A stretch of DNA of 64,000 bases, from NCBI RefSeq assembly GCF_004339095.1, contig NZ_SMGQ01000011.1, positions 357,575 to 421,574 of the forward strand, written 5' to 3'. This stretch comes from Natranaerovirga hydrolytica. Lineage in GTDB: Bacteria; Bacillota; Clostridia; Lachnospirales; DSM-24629. A program made the translations under genes and the position numbers. Shown in pieces: positions 33,883-43,350 of this stretch. Numbering within the stretch: position 1 is the first letter of the stretch; every line of letters begins with the position of its first letter. The notes beneath the pieces were generated by a model. The model was not told the origin of the DNA. It saw only the letters and a program-made list of their open reading frames with translations, and searched no databases.

Positions 33883-34680
33883 ATGGACTTTAATAATATA
33901 ATATTTGGTGCAATCAGTATTGGTGGTCTAGGTTTGGTATTTGGTTTATTCTTAGGGATTGCCGCCAAAGTCTTTGCAGTAGAAGTAGATCCAAAGGTAG
34001 AAGCAATTTCAGAAGCATTACCAGGTGTTAACTGTGGTGCTTGTGGATATGCAGGTTGTGATCAGTTGGCAAAAGCCATTGCAAGTGAAGAAGCAGAAGT
34101 AAATGCTTGTCCTGTAGGTGGTGCATCAACAACTGAAGCTATTGCTTCTATTATGGGAATGGAAGCAGATGCCGCTGTAAAAAAAGTAGCATTTGTAAAA
34201 TGTAACGGAACGTGTGAGAATTCAAAAGATAAATACATTTACCATGGTGTAGAAGATTGTAAAATGGCGAATGCTGTACCAGGTAGAGGTGCTAAAGGCT
34301 GTGAATATGGTTGTTTAGGACATGGAACTTGTGTGAAAGCTTGTAATTTTGGAGCCATTGACATCATTGATGGTATTGCAGTAATTAATGAAGAAAAATG
34401 TACCAGCTGTGGTTTATGTGTTCAAGCTTGTCCAAAGCGATTAATTGATATTGTACCGACTAAGAGTAGAGTAAGGGTACAATGTAATTCAAGAGAAAAA
34501 GGAAAAGATGTAAAAGAAGCATGCTCTGTTGGATGTATTGCTTGTCGATTATGTGTAAAAGCTTGTGAATATGATGCCATTCGAGTCATTGATAATATTG
34601 CACAAGTAGATTATGAAAAATGTACACAATGTAATGCATGTGCAGAAAAATGTCCGGTTAAAATTATTAATCCAGCATAG
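33883..34680 (+). CDS. rnfB: Rnf complex subunit B
   Basis: 265 residues. An N-terminal membrane helix (about 8-28) leads into an Fe-S domain (NCGACGYAGCDQLAKAIASE, then NACPVGG). A cysteine-rich middle region and ferredoxin-like 4Fe-4S motifs follow (CTSCGLCVQACP, CIACRLCVKAC and CTQCNACAEKCP). RnfB receives electrons from reduced ferredoxin. GGGAGG precedes the ATG. It is the last gene of the rnf operon and is followed by a strong terminator. Confidence 0.95.
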   Translation: MDFNNIIFGAISIGGLGLVFGLFLGIAAKVFAVEVDPKVEAISEALPGVNCGACGYAGCDQLAKAIASEEAEVNACPVGGASTTEAIASIMGMEADAAVKKVAFVKCNGTCENSKDKYIYHGVEDCKMANAVPGRGAKGCEYGCLGHGTCVKACNFGAIDIIDGIAVINEEKCTSCGLCVQACPKRLIDIVPTKSRVRVQCNSREKGKDVKEACSVGCIACRLCVKACEYDAIRVIDNIAQVDYEKCTQCNACAEKCPVKIINPA

Positions 34681-34687
34681 ATATATT

Positions 34688-34721
34688 AAAGTAGGCATGG
34701 GAATTATATGCCTACTTTTTT
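34688..34721 (+). terminator. Intrinsic terminator of the rnf operon
   Basis: AGTAGGCAT (34690-34698) pairs with ATGCCTACT (34708-34716) around a 9-base loop and runs into TTTTT. Confidence 0.9.
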
Positions 34722-34848
34722 GTCTGTGTTTTTTTAATTAATCCATTAATATTGTATACAAATAAACGTTCTTATGATAAAATAAATACGGATAAGTGGC
34801 TTAGCCACGGTTCTAATGGTAACAAAAATACTTACAAGAGGTGGTACT

Positions 34849-35112
34849 TTGGCGTATACTCGTAGAGAAAAAAATAATTGGGCACTTTTTTTATTGTTAT
34901 TAGCAGGGATTGTTTTAGGCAGTTTTTTTGGTGAATTGGCTGAAGGGTCAACATATTTTAATTGGCTAAACTATGGCGGAACTTTTGGAATGAATACGCC
35001 TTTTAATCTTAACTTAGGTGTTATTTTATTGGAGTTCAAGATTGCGTTTGATATTACCATAGCAAGTTTGTTAGGTATTGCTATTGCAATATTTGTATAT
35101 AGAAAAATATAA
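34849..35112 (+). CDS. DUF4321 membrane protein
   Basis: 87 residues with two hydrophobic segments (about 11-28 and 62-84). The opening KNNWALFLLLLAGIVLGSFF and the middle region ending LGVILLEFKIAFDITIASLL match DUF4321, a small membrane family found in Clostridia just upstream of maf, as here. Function unknown. TTG 34849, 5-8 bases after AAGAGGTGG, is preferred over a far upstream ATG at 34816. Confidence 0.75.
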   Translation: MAYTRREKNNWALFLLLLAGIVLGSFFGELAEGSTYFNWLNYGGTFGMNTPFNLNLGVILLEFKIAFDITIASLLGIAIAIFVYRKI

Positions 35113-35128
35113 AAGAGGTGCTTAATTA

Positions 35129-35725
35129 ATGAAAAAATTAATTTTGGCATCTCAGTCTCCTAGAAGAAAAGAATTGTTAAAAAGTTTGGGGCTAAGTTTT
35201 CAAAGCATAACCAGTCATATTGATGAAGAAAACTTTCACCTTCAATCACCAGAAGATATGGTGAAGGCATTAGCTTATGCAAAAGCAGATGCTGTATCAA
35301 AAGGTGTTGAAGAAGATGCTGTAATCATTGGTTCAGACACCGTTGTTGTTTTGGATAACAAAATTCTAGGAAAACCAAAGAACAAAGAAGAAGCTGCTTA
35401 TTTCTTAGAATTATTATCGGGTAATATGCATACTGTATACACTGGGATTGCTATTAAAGATAATAAAAATTCTAATTCATATATAGACGTTGAACAAACA
35501 CAAGTCTATATGAAAAAACTGACTCAAGATGAAATCCAAGCTTATATTCACTCTAATGAACCTATGGATAAAGCTGGAGCATACGGAATCCAAGGCTTAG
35601 GGGCAATTTTTATTGAAAAAATAATAGGTGATTATTATAGTGTAATGGGATTTCCAATTTTAAAATTTTATTTAGGAATGCAATCCATGGGCATTAATTT
35701 ATTTGACGTAAGAGATAATTATTAA
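35129..35725 (+). CDS. maf: Maf-family nucleotide pyrophosphatase
   Basis: 198 residues. Starts KKLILASQSPRRKELLKSLG, the Maf N-terminal motif; later come IIGSDTVVVLDNKILGKPKN and YGIQGLGAIFIEKIIGDYYS. Maf proteins hydrolyse nucleoside triphosphates to monophosphates (preferring dTTP/UTP or modified bases) and are linked to septum formation. It starts 16 bases after the DUF4321 gene, after AGAGGTG, and is followed by radC. Confidence 0.93.
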   Translation: MKKLILASQSPRRKELLKSLGLSFQSITSHIDEENFHLQSPEDMVKALAYAKADAVSKGVEEDAVIIGSDTVVVLDNKILGKPKNKEEAAYFLELLSGNMHTVYTGIAIKDNKNSNSYIDVEQTQVYMKKLTQDEIQAYIHSNEPMDKAGAYGIQGLGAIFIEKIIGDYYSVMGFPILKFYLGMQSMGINLFDVRDNY

Positions 35726-35740
35726 TAGGGGGAAATAATT

Positions 35741-36439
35741 ATGGGGGTTAATAGATTAACTGTTAAAGAATTGCCTTTGTCTGAAAGGCCTTATGAGAAA
35801 TGTGAAAAATTCGGGGCTGAAATTTTAACAGATGCAGAGTTATTGGCTGTTATTATTAGAAGCGGTTCAAGAGAAGAACGTTCAATTGATTTGGCACATA
35901 AAGTATTGAATATGGATCGTTACAAAAAAGGATTGATTAATTTACATCATTTAACGATTAAAGATTTAACTAAGGTGAACGGCATTGGTAGAGTAAAGGC
36001 CATACAAATAAAGTGCATAGCAGAATTAGCAAAGCGAATGTCAAAATTACGAAGCATTGAAAAGTTTAACATTAATTCACCATCTGCTGTGGCAAGTTGT
36101 TATATGGAAGATATGCGGTATTTAACACAAGAACATCTGAAAATTATAATGTTGGACACAAAGAATAATATTATTAATGATAAAGTCATTACGAAAGGTA
36201 CAGTCAATGCTTCTTTAATAACACCAAGAGAAGTTTTTATTGAATCTATAAAAAATGAAGCCGTTAACATTATATTGCTACATAATCATCCAAGTGGTGA
36301 TCCAACACCCAGTAAAGAAGACATTCTGATAACAAAAAGAATTTTTAAATCAGGAGAACTTTTAGAGGTGCAATTATTGGATCATATTATTATTGGAGAT
36401 GGACAGTATGTCAGTTTTAAAGAAAAAGGATTATTGTAA
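35741..36439 (+). CDS. radC: RadC-family JAMM-domain protein
   Basis: 232 residues. An N-terminal helix-hairpin-helix region (LTKVNGIGRVKAIQIKCIAE) precedes a JAMM metalloprotease-like domain with the H-x-H-P-S-G-D motif (LLHNHPSGDPTPSKED, about residues 181-196). The family name comes from an old DNA-repair link; its activity is unproven. Position between maf and mreB is the standard one in Firmicutes. GGGGG upstream of the ATG. Confidence 0.92.
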   Translation: MGVNRLTVKELPLSERPYEKCEKFGAEILTDAELLAVIIRSGSREERSIDLAHKVLNMDRYKKGLINLHHLTIKDLTKVNGIGRVKAIQIKCIAELAKRMSKLRSIEKFNINSPSAVASCYMEDMRYLTQEHLKIIMLDTKNNIINDKVITKGTVNASLITPREVFIESIKNEAVNIILLHNHPSGDPTPSKEDILITKRIFKSGELLEVQLLDHIIIGDGQYVSFKEKGLL

Positions 36440-36535
36440 TTAAATAAAAGAAAGAGGAAATTATTAAATCTCCTTAATTGGTAATAATATAACTAACTCT
36501 TAATTTTTAGCTTGCTTGTTTGAAAGGAGATTTTT

Positions 36536-37573
36536 ATGGTCTTAGCAAAAGTCATTGGTATAGATTTAGGAACGAAATCCGTAAAAATATATAAAAAATA
36601 TAAAGGCGTTGTATTATTAGAAAATAATATTATTGCACAACAAAAAAGAAGTAAAAATATTTTTGCTGCAGGTAATAAAGCGTATGAAATGCTTGAGCGA
36701 ACACCAAAGGATATATTTGTTTCTTATCCTGTGAGAAGTGGTGTTATTGCTGATTTTGATAATATGGTAAAATTAATTAACTGGTATTTAAATAAAATTA
36801 ATTGTAAAAAAGGGTTATTCAGTAATAATACAGCATATATTAGTGTGCCATGGGATATTTCAGAAGTAGAAAAAAGAGCCATTTATGATTTGATTAATCA
36901 TTCTAATGCCAGTATTAAAAAAATAAAAATTATTGATAAACCTATAGCAGCAGCCTTAGGCGCAGATATTAATGTTCAATCTCCTGAGGGCAATATGATC
37001 GTAGACATTGGTGGTGATACCACTGAAATATCTGTTGTTTCATTAGGTGGTATTGTAAGTAGTAAGTTAATTAATATAGGTGGCAATCACTTAGACGAAG
37101 CCATTATTAATTATACAAAAAAGAATAAAGGGATTTTAATTGGTAGTCGAACAGCTGAAGTTGTAAAGATGAATTTATCAACAGCCATAGAAACAAATAT
37201 TGGAAGTATTAAAGTTTTTGGTAGAGATTTGGTGACGGGTTTACCAAAAGAATTTGAAATCAATTCCTTAGAAGTCTATTATGCCATTAAAGAATATTTA
37301 TATAGTATCATTGATACCATTAAGTTTATTCTAGAGAGAACACCTCCTGAGTTGTCTGCAGATATTATTGAACAAGGCATTTATCTAACAGGTGGCGGTG
37401 CATTAATTGAAGGATTACCAGAATTAATTTATAAGGAAACGGATTTGAAAGTTAATTGTGTTGAAGAACCGATGAATAGTGTTATTAGAGGGATAGGTAA
37501 AATTGTTGAAAAAACAAATACCTATGAATCTTTAATTGTGGCACCAAAGGCAAAAAAATATAAGTACTCATAA
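36536..37573 (+). CDS. mreB: MreB rod-shape actin homologue
   Basis: 345 residues. The actin-fold nucleotide motifs are visible: IGIDLGTKSVKIY (phosphate 1), NMIVDIGGDTTEISVVSLGG (phosphate 2, around residues 151-170) and IYLTGGGALIEGLPELI (adenosine, around residue 282). MreB forms membrane-bound filaments that guide wall synthesis. GAAAGGAGA precedes the ATG. The perfect hairpin just after its stop separates it from mreC. Confidence 0.92.
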   Translation: MVLAKVIGIDLGTKSVKIYKKYKGVVLLENNIIAQQKRSKNIFAAGNKAYEMLERTPKDIFVSYPVRSGVIADFDNMVKLINWYLNKINCKKGLFSNNTAYISVPWDISEVEKRAIYDLINHSNASIKKIKIIDKPIAAALGADINVQSPEGNMIVDIGGDTTEISVVSLGGIVSSKLINIGGNHLDEAIINYTKKNKGILIGSRTAEVVKMNLSTAIETNIGSIKVFGRDLVTGLPKEFEINSLEVYYAIKEYLYSIIDTIKFILERTPPELSADIIEQGIYLTGGGALIEGLPELIYKETDLKVNCVEEPMNSVIRGIGKIVEKTNTYESLIVAPKAKKYKYS

Positions 37574-37574
37574 A

Positions 37575-37607
37575 CATATAAAAAGTGACTCAGTCACTTT
37601 TTATATG
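37575..37607. terminator. Perfect 15-bp hairpin between mreB and mreC
   Basis: CATATAAAAAGTGAC (37575-37589) pairs without mismatch with GTCACTTTTTATATG (37593-37607) around loop TCA. The A-tract/T-tract arms allow termination in either direction, so mreB and mreC may be partly uncoupled. Confidence 0.8.
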
Positions 37608-37639
37608 CATTAAAAATTGGTAATATAAAGGTGATTATT

Positions 37640-38479
37640 ATGAAGAGGAATCGGGGTATAAAATCAAAACACGTCTTAATACTTATGACTGTTTTATGCC
37701 TAATAAGTATAATCTTAACGGTAAATACTAGAGATCGAGTGAGTCCAATTGAACGATCAGTTGCATACATAGTTGTACCCATGCAAAGGGGGATTATGTC
37801 CTTTGGTGGATGGATACAAGATAAAGTTGACTTTGTCAGCAACATTAGACATCTTGAAGAAGAAAATGAAACATTGCAAGAAAGAGTCTATCAGTTAGAA
37901 CAAGATAATAATAATTTACAACAAGATCGGTTTGAATTGGATAGACTAAGAGAATTGTATGATTTAGATGAAAAATACGCAGATTATCCTAAAGTAGGTG
38001 CAAGGGTAATTGGAAAAGATCCAGGCAATTGGTATAATAATTTCCTAATCGATAAAGGAAGCAATGATGGATTAAAGGTGAATATGAATGTTATTGCAGG
38101 CAATGGTTTAGTCGGTTATATATCTGAGGTTGGTCCTAATTATTCAAAGGTTGTTTCTATTATTGATGATGTCAGTAGCGTTAGTGGTATGTTTTTAAGA
38201 ACTTCTGATTTAGGAATTGTAAATGGCAGCAGACAATTAATGGACCAAGGATATTTGACAGTAGAAAATATTAATCGAGATGCCAATATTGTTAACGGAG
38301 ATGAAGTGGTTACGTCTCACATTAGTGATCTGTATTTACAGGGCATTTTAATCGGTACCATAAGAGAGATTCAAGAAGTACCGAACAGTTTAACCAAAAG
38401 CGCGTTACTTGAACCAGCAGTAAATTTTAACCATTTACAAGAAGTGTTGGTTATAACAGAGTTAAAACAGGTCGATTAA
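37640..38479 (+). CDS. mreC: MreC cell-shape protein
   Basis: 279 residues. A short basic N-terminus and one membrane helix (about 10-28) are followed by a coiled coil (about 65-100, LEEENETLQERVYQLEQDNN) and the beta-domain with PGNWYNNFLIDKGSNDGLK and GNGLVGYISEVGPNYSKV. MreC links MreB filaments to wall enzymes. I prefer ATG 37640, 6 bases after AAAGGTG, to a GTG at 37631. It starts the mreCD-pbp2 run. Confidence 0.92.
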   Translation: MKRNRGIKSKHVLILMTVLCLISIILTVNTRDRVSPIERSVAYIVVPMQRGIMSFGGWIQDKVDFVSNIRHLEEENETLQERVYQLEQDNNNLQQDRFELDRLRELYDLDEKYADYPKVGARVIGKDPGNWYNNFLIDKGSNDGLKVNMNVIAGNGLVGYISEVGPNYSKVVSIIDDVSSVSGMFLRTSDLGIVNGSRQLMDQGYLTVENINRDANIVNGDEVVTSHISDLYLQGILIGTIREIQEVPNSLTKSALLEPAVNFNHLQEVLVITELKQVD

Positions 38480-38500
38480 TCATGATTGGAGGGGTGAATG

Positions 38501-39004
38501 TTGAAAAGATTTTTGGTTTTAAGCTTGATTGTTTTAATAGGTTATATACTTCAAAGCACACTGTTTCAATATCTAGATGTTTTTCAAGTTGCCCCTAATA
38601 TTTTGCTGATTATAACCGTATCATTTGCTTTAATTAGAGGCAAGTTAGAAGGTGCATTTATAGGATTCTTTTGTGGTCTTTTAATGGACATTTTCTTTGG
38701 AAGAATTATTGGATTTAATGCTCTTATGTATATGTATATTGGCTATTTTAATGGATTTGTATACAAGTTATTCTTCAAAGAAAGTTTGCTCATTCCAACT
38801 TTAATGGTCTTAGTGAGTACTTTTGCCTATGGTTTTTCTTATTATGTCTTTGCTTTTCTACTAAGAGGAAGAACAGAGATATGGTATTATTTATATAGAA
38901 TTGTCATACCAGAAATGGTTTATACAACTTTTATTACCTTATTCCTTTACCGTATTATTTTATACATAAACAATAAGCTTGAATTAAAAGAAAAAGGGGT
39001 GTAA
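38501..39004 (+). CDS. mreD: MreD cell-shape membrane protein
   Basis: 167 residues with about five membrane helices, LIVLIGYILQSTLF at the start, then PNILLIITVSFALIRG and GFFCGLLMDIFFGRIIGFNA, which are standard MreD blocks. Start either TTG 38501 (8 bases after GGAGG) or ATG 38498 (5 bases). It lies 18-21 bases after mreC and 2 bases before pbp2. Confidence 0.9.
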   Translation: MKRFLVLSLIVLIGYILQSTLFQYLDVFQVAPNILLIITVSFALIRGKLEGAFIGFFCGLLMDIFFGRIIGFNALMYMYIGYFNGFVYKLFFKESLLIPTLMVLVSTFAYGFSYYVFAFLLRGRTEIWYYLYRIVIPEMVYTTFITLFLYRIILYINNKLELKEKGV

Positions 39005-39006
39005 AT

Positions 39007-41775
39007 GTGTTAAACAATATATTGAAAAGTGTGTATAAATTTATTACACATCGTTTGTTTATATTAGCTGTCTTAACGTGTGTGATGTTTTTTATATTAA
39101 TCAATAGACTATTTACATTGCAAATTATTCAAGGTGAAGAACATCTTAATAATTTTACCCTTAGGATTAGTAGAGACAGAGAAATTGACCCTATAAGAGG
39201 CAATATATATGATAGACATGGAAGGCCATTAGCTAGTAATGCATTGTCTTATTCTGTTATTCTAGATGACAGTTATGATGTAGAAAATAAAAACGATATG
39301 ATCTATGATTTAATTAGGATAATAGAAAACAATGGCGATCAGATTATTAACAATCTTCCTATTAGATTAAATGAAAACAATGACTTTGAACATACAGTAT
39401 CCGGAACCCGACTGACTCGCTTTAAACGTGATATATATGGAGATAATCGAATATCAGATGAACAGCTTAACGCTACTGCAGAAGAAGATTTTTTGTATTT
39501 AAGAGATGAGTTGTTTAATGTAGATATTGAACAGTATAACAATGAAGAAACTTTAAAGATACTGGCTATACGATATACATTGCATCTGAATCGGTATTTT
39601 AGATTTAGACCTGAAACCATTGCAAATCATATTAGTGATAAAACCTTGGCAGATATAAGAGAAAACAATAGTAAATTTCCTGGTATTTCAATTATTGAAG
39701 AGCCTTTAAGAGTCTATAATGATGGACAATATTTTGCTCATATCATTGGATATACAGGGGCTGTTTCAAGCACACAACTTGAGGAGTTAAGGGCCATAGA
39801 TGATAGCTATCGCTCTACTGATATTGTTGGTCAATCTGGTATTGAAAGGGAAATGGAAACTTCTTTAAGAGGACAAATGGGTTCAGAAAATGTATTGGTA
39901 GATAGTTTAGGTAGAACCATTGATGTCATTGAGCGTACAGATCCTGTACAAGGTAATGATGTGTATTTAACCATAGACAAACAATTACAAATGGATGTAT
40001 ACGATGCTTTAGAACGTCATTTGGCTTCATTAGTTGCAGATCGTATTACAAATTATAAATCAGATGATTCGGATTTGAATTTAGATGATGTATTCGCTGC
40101 ATTAATCAATAATAATATCATTAGCATTAATGAAATTGCCAGTCAAACTGAGTCAGACATTCAACGCAATATTTATACGATATTTTTATCAGAAAAAGAA
40201 AGCATTATTCGTAACATTGAAGACCAACTGACTTCTAATCCAGTGCCTTTGAATGCATTAAATGCTGATAGGAGAAGTTTTGTTAATTATATCTTTAGAA
40301 ATCATATTAACAATGTATTGATTAGAGTACCTGTTGAAAATAGAAACACAGATTCAGTTTATGTTGATTATATAAATGGAAGAATTAGTTTAAAAGCGTT
40401 TTTAGAACATGCTATTTCAGCAGATTATGTAGATATAGATGCAATAGGGTTAAGCGATAATTTTTATAGCAATAATGAAATATATGATATTTTGGTTAAC
40501 AACATATTAGAGGCTATTTCTGCCAATTATTATTTTGACAAAGAGATTTATACTTATTTATTAACATCTAATTCCGTTTCTAATCGAGATATGGTATTAT
40601 TGTTATATGAACAAGATATTCTAGAATATGATGAAGACGCTATTAATCGTATCCATAATAATCAATTGAATTATGTTGATTTTATGAAAGAAAAAATCCT
40701 CGAGTTAGAGATTACACCACAAGAATTAGCGTTGGATCCTTATTCAGGTTCTGTTGTTGTAACGGATATAAATTCAGGCGAAGTTTTGGCTTTGGTAAGT
40801 TATCCAAGTTATGACAATAACAAATTTGTAAATGGTTTAGATTCACAATATTATACTCAGTTACAAAACGATTTGACTAGGCCATTGTTTCACAGAGCAT
40901 TACAACAAAGAACAGCACCGGGGTCAACTTTTAAGATGATTACAGGTATGGCTGCATTGACAGAAGGTGTTATCACGCCTAATGAACGCATTCGAGATCA
41001 AGGATTATTTACAAAAATCAATCCGCCTGTATCCACTTGGTTATATGGTCAAAGTAGAAGGACACAAGGGTTGCTAGATATAGTAGATGCCATTGCAACT
41101 TCTTGTAATTACTTTTTTAGCGAAGTAACCTATAGGATGAGTACGACTGTAAGCAATCATTATAATAGTAATTTAGGACTAGAGGTACTAGGTGAATATG
41201 CTGCAATGTTTGGTTTAGATAGAAGAACAGGGATAGAATTACCTGAGTATTCGCCTCAAATGTCTACAGAAGATGCCATAAGATCTTCTATGGGACAGGG
41301 AACACATAATTATACATCGGCTCAATTGGCTAGATATATGGCGACCATGGCAAATGGTGGAACCGTGTACAACTTAAGTATTATTGATAAAATTGCATCT
41401 GCAGATAAAAAAGTAATTGAAGAAAGAAATAGTACAATAGACTCAGTAAGTGATTTTAATGAAGAATACTTGAACATTGTTAGAGATGGGATGTATAATG
41501 TAACCAGTGGTTCTAGAGGAAGTTCTAGAAATGTATTTAATGATTTTCCAGTTAGTGTTGCAGGTAAAACGGGTACTGCTCAAGAAAGTGGTCTTAACCA
41601 TGCTTTATTTGTAGGATATGCACCTTATGAGAATCCTGAGATTTCTTTTTCAGTCGTTATTCCTAATGGCATGGGAAGTAATAATGCAACTGTATTAGCA
41701 AAAGAGATGCTTAAACTCTACTTTAGAATTGACAATACAAATGAAAAATTGAGTTATGATAATATACTTCAATAA
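39007..41775 (+). CDS. mrdA: Penicillin-binding protein 2 (class B transpeptidase)
   Basis: 922 residues, considerably longer than the usual 600-700. An N-terminal membrane helix (about 14-38), the dimer domain (REIDPIRGNIYDRHGRPLAS) and then the transpeptidase motifs: Ser640 in PGSTFKM, Ser699-x-Asn in SCNYF and Lys854-Thr-Gly in AGKTGTAQ. Between the LTIDKQLQMDVYDALE block (about residue 320) and SGSVVVTDINSGEVLALVSY (about 580) is an extra region of about 230 residues, rich in Asn, Asp and Ile. It crosslinks lateral-wall peptidoglycan with RodA. GTG start after AAAGGGG. Confidence 0.93.
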   Translation: MLNNILKSVYKFITHRLFILAVLTCVMFFILINRLFTLQIIQGEEHLNNFTLRISRDREIDPIRGNIYDRHGRPLASNALSYSVILDDSYDVENKNDMIYDLIRIIENNGDQIINNLPIRLNENNDFEHTVSGTRLTRFKRDIYGDNRISDEQLNATAEEDFLYLRDELFNVDIEQYNNEETLKILAIRYTLHLNRYFRFRPETIANHISDKTLADIRENNSKFPGISIIEEPLRVYNDGQYFAHIIGYTGAVSSTQLEELRAIDDSYRSTDIVGQSGIEREMETSLRGQMGSENVLVDSLGRTIDVIERTDPVQGNDVYLTIDKQLQMDVYDALERHLASLVADRITNYKSDDSDLNLDDVFAALINNNIISINEIASQTESDIQRNIYTIFLSEKESIIRNIEDQLTSNPVPLNALNADRRSFVNYIFRNHINNVLIRVPVENRNTDSVYVDYINGRISLKAFLEHAISADYVDIDAIGLSDNFYSNNEIYDILVNNILEAISANYYFDKEIYTYLLTSNSVSNRDMVLLLYEQDILEYDEDAINRIHNNQLNYVDFMKEKILELEITPQELALDPYSGSVVVTDINSGEVLALVSYPSYDNNKFVNGLDSQYYTQLQNDLTRPLFHRALQQRTAPGSTFKMITGMAALTEGVITPNERIRDQGLFTKINPPVSTWLYGQSRRTQGLLDIVDAIATSCNYFFSEVTYRMSTTVSNHYNSNLGLEVLGEYAAMFGLDRRTGIELPEYSPQMSTEDAIRSSMGQGTHNYTSAQLARYMATMANGGTVYNLSIIDKIASADKKVIEERNSTIDSVSDFNEEYLNIVRDGMYNVTSGSRGSSRNVFNDFPVSVAGKTGTAQESGLNHALFVGYAPYENPEISFSVVIPNGMGSNNATVLAKEMLKLYFRIDNTNEKLSYDNILQ

Positions 41776-41791
41776 TCCAGAGGGGGACATT

Positions 41792-42469
41792 ATGACTAAT
41801 AATAATGTTTTAATCAAAGGTAATAAATATGGATTAACTATTATTTTAGACAAACACGTTGACTTTGAAATTGTAAAAGACCAATTAAAAGACAAAATTG
41901 TAGAAGCTTCTAAGTTCTTTGAGAAGGCAAAGTTGGCCATTACTTTTGAAAATAGAGAGTTAACCAATGATGAGCAAAGAGAGTTAATAGAAGTTATCAC
42001 AAATCATTCAAGCATTAATGTCATTTGTGTTATGGATAATAGTGAGAAAGAAGAATTGCATTTTAAAAAGAAATTAGATGAAAAACTACAAGAATTATCA
42101 TTTAATACAGGGCAATTTTATAAAGGAACATTAAGATCTGGGCAGTTATTAGAAGTAGAAAACAGCATTATTGTGATTGGTGATATTAATCCAGGAGCTA
42201 AAATTATTTCTAAAGGCAATATAATTGTTATCGGATCATTAAAAGGAACAGTTTATGCAGGAGCTGGTGGCAATGAAAATGCATTTGTAGTTGCATTAGA
42301 AATGTTGCCTATGCAGATAAAAATTGGTGACATAATAGCTAGATCGCCAGACAATCAAAGTATGGCACCAAAAACCAATAAGGATCCGCACATTGCTTTT
42401 GTAGACCAAGGCAACATATTTATAGAACCACTAAGTAAAAACATAATCAACGAAATAAATTTAATGTAA
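41792..42469 (+). CDS. minC: Septum-site determining protein MinC
   Basis: 225 residues. The C-terminal beta-helix has GTLRSGQLLEVENSIIVIGD, then GAKIISKGNIIVIGSLKGTVYAG. The N-terminal domain is short. MinC inhibits FtsZ polymerisation away from midcell. ATG 41792 follows AGAGGGGG by about 6 bases and lies 16 bases after pbp2. Confidence 0.92.
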   Translation: MTNNNVLIKGNKYGLTIILDKHVDFEIVKDQLKDKIVEASKFFEKAKLAITFENRELTNDEQRELIEVITNHSSINVICVMDNSEKEELHFKKKLDEKLQELSFNTGQFYKGTLRSGQLLEVENSIIVIGDINPGAKIISKGNIIVIGSLKGTVYAGAGGNENAFVVALEMLPMQIKIGDIIARSPDNQSMAPKTNKDPHIAFVDQGNIFIEPLSKNIINEINLM

Positions 42470-42544
42470 TTAAAATAAGTAATGCATTATGTGTAAAAAT
42501 TTGGTAAAATAATATTGAAAACAATATCGGGGAGGAATGCTTTC

Positions 42545-43339
42545 ATGGGAGAAGTCATTGTAATAACTTCAGGTAAAGGTGGAGTTGGAAAAACTACAAC
42601 TTCTGCAAATATAGGAACAGGCTTAGCGATGCTAGATAAAAAAGTTGTTTTAATAGATGCAGATATTGGCCTTAGAAACTTAGACGTGGTTTTAGGGTTA
42701 GAAAATAGAATTGTTTATAATTTAATTGATGTTATCGAAGGTAACTGTAGATTAAGACAAGCTTTAATTAAAGATAAGAAATACAGTAATCTTCATTTAT
42801 TACCAGCAGCACAAACAAAAGACAAGGCAGCTGTTACACCAGAGCAAATGCTAAAGTTAACGGAAAGTTTAAAAGAGGAATTTGATTATATTATTATTGA
42901 TTGTCCAGCAGGTATAGAGCAAGGGTTTAAAAATGCAATTGCTGGAGCAGATAAAGCGTTAGTTGTAACAACACCAGAAGTATCTGCTATTCGAGATGCG
43001 GATAGAATCATAGGTCTTTTAGAGGCAAATGAAATAAGAAATTCAAGATTAATTGTTAACAGGTTGCGTATGGATATGATTAGACGCGGCGATATGATGA
43101 ATATTAATGATGTAGTAGAAATACTGGCAATTGATTTAATTGGTGCCGTACCAGATGATGAGAATGTTGTTATTTCTACAAATAATGGCGAACCATTAGT
43201 AGGTAATGAGACACTATCAGGAAAAGCTTTTATGAACATTTGTAAAAGAATAACAGGTGAAGACATACCCATTATTGATTTTGATGGTGAAAAAAGCTTC
43301 ATGAAGAAACTAAGAAATATGATGAAATTTGGAAATTAA
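42545..43339 (+). CDS. minD: Septum-site determining ATPase MinD
   Basis: 264 residues. Deviant Walker A SGKGGVGKTTTSANIG lies near residues 9-24. A Walker B-like DYIIIDCPAGIEQGF is present, as is VLIDADIGLRNLDVVLG. A C-terminal amphipathic tail (KSFMKKLRNMMKFGN) binds the membrane. It recruits MinC. ATG 42545 follows GGGGAGG by 8 bases; the frame is open earlier but has no ribosome site. The 75-base gap after minC contains no hairpin. Confidence 0.95.
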   Translation: MGEVIVITSGKGGVGKTTTSANIGTGLAMLDKKVVLIDADIGLRNLDVVLGLENRIVYNLIDVIEGNCRLRQALIKDKKYSNLHLLPAAQTKDKAAVTPEQMLKLTESLKEEFDYIIIDCPAGIEQGFKNAIAGADKALVVTTPEVSAIRDADRIIGLLEANEIRNSRLIVNRLRMDMIRRGDMMNINDVVEILAIDLIGAVPDDENVVISTNNGEPLVGNETLSGKAFMNICKRITGEDIPIIDFDGEKSFMKKLRNMMKFGN

Positions 43340-43350
43340 GGAGGGATGAT

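Noticed and set aside
42886-43302. 138-codon minus-strand frame inside minD
   Set aside because: Shadow frame; minD is certain on the plus strand.
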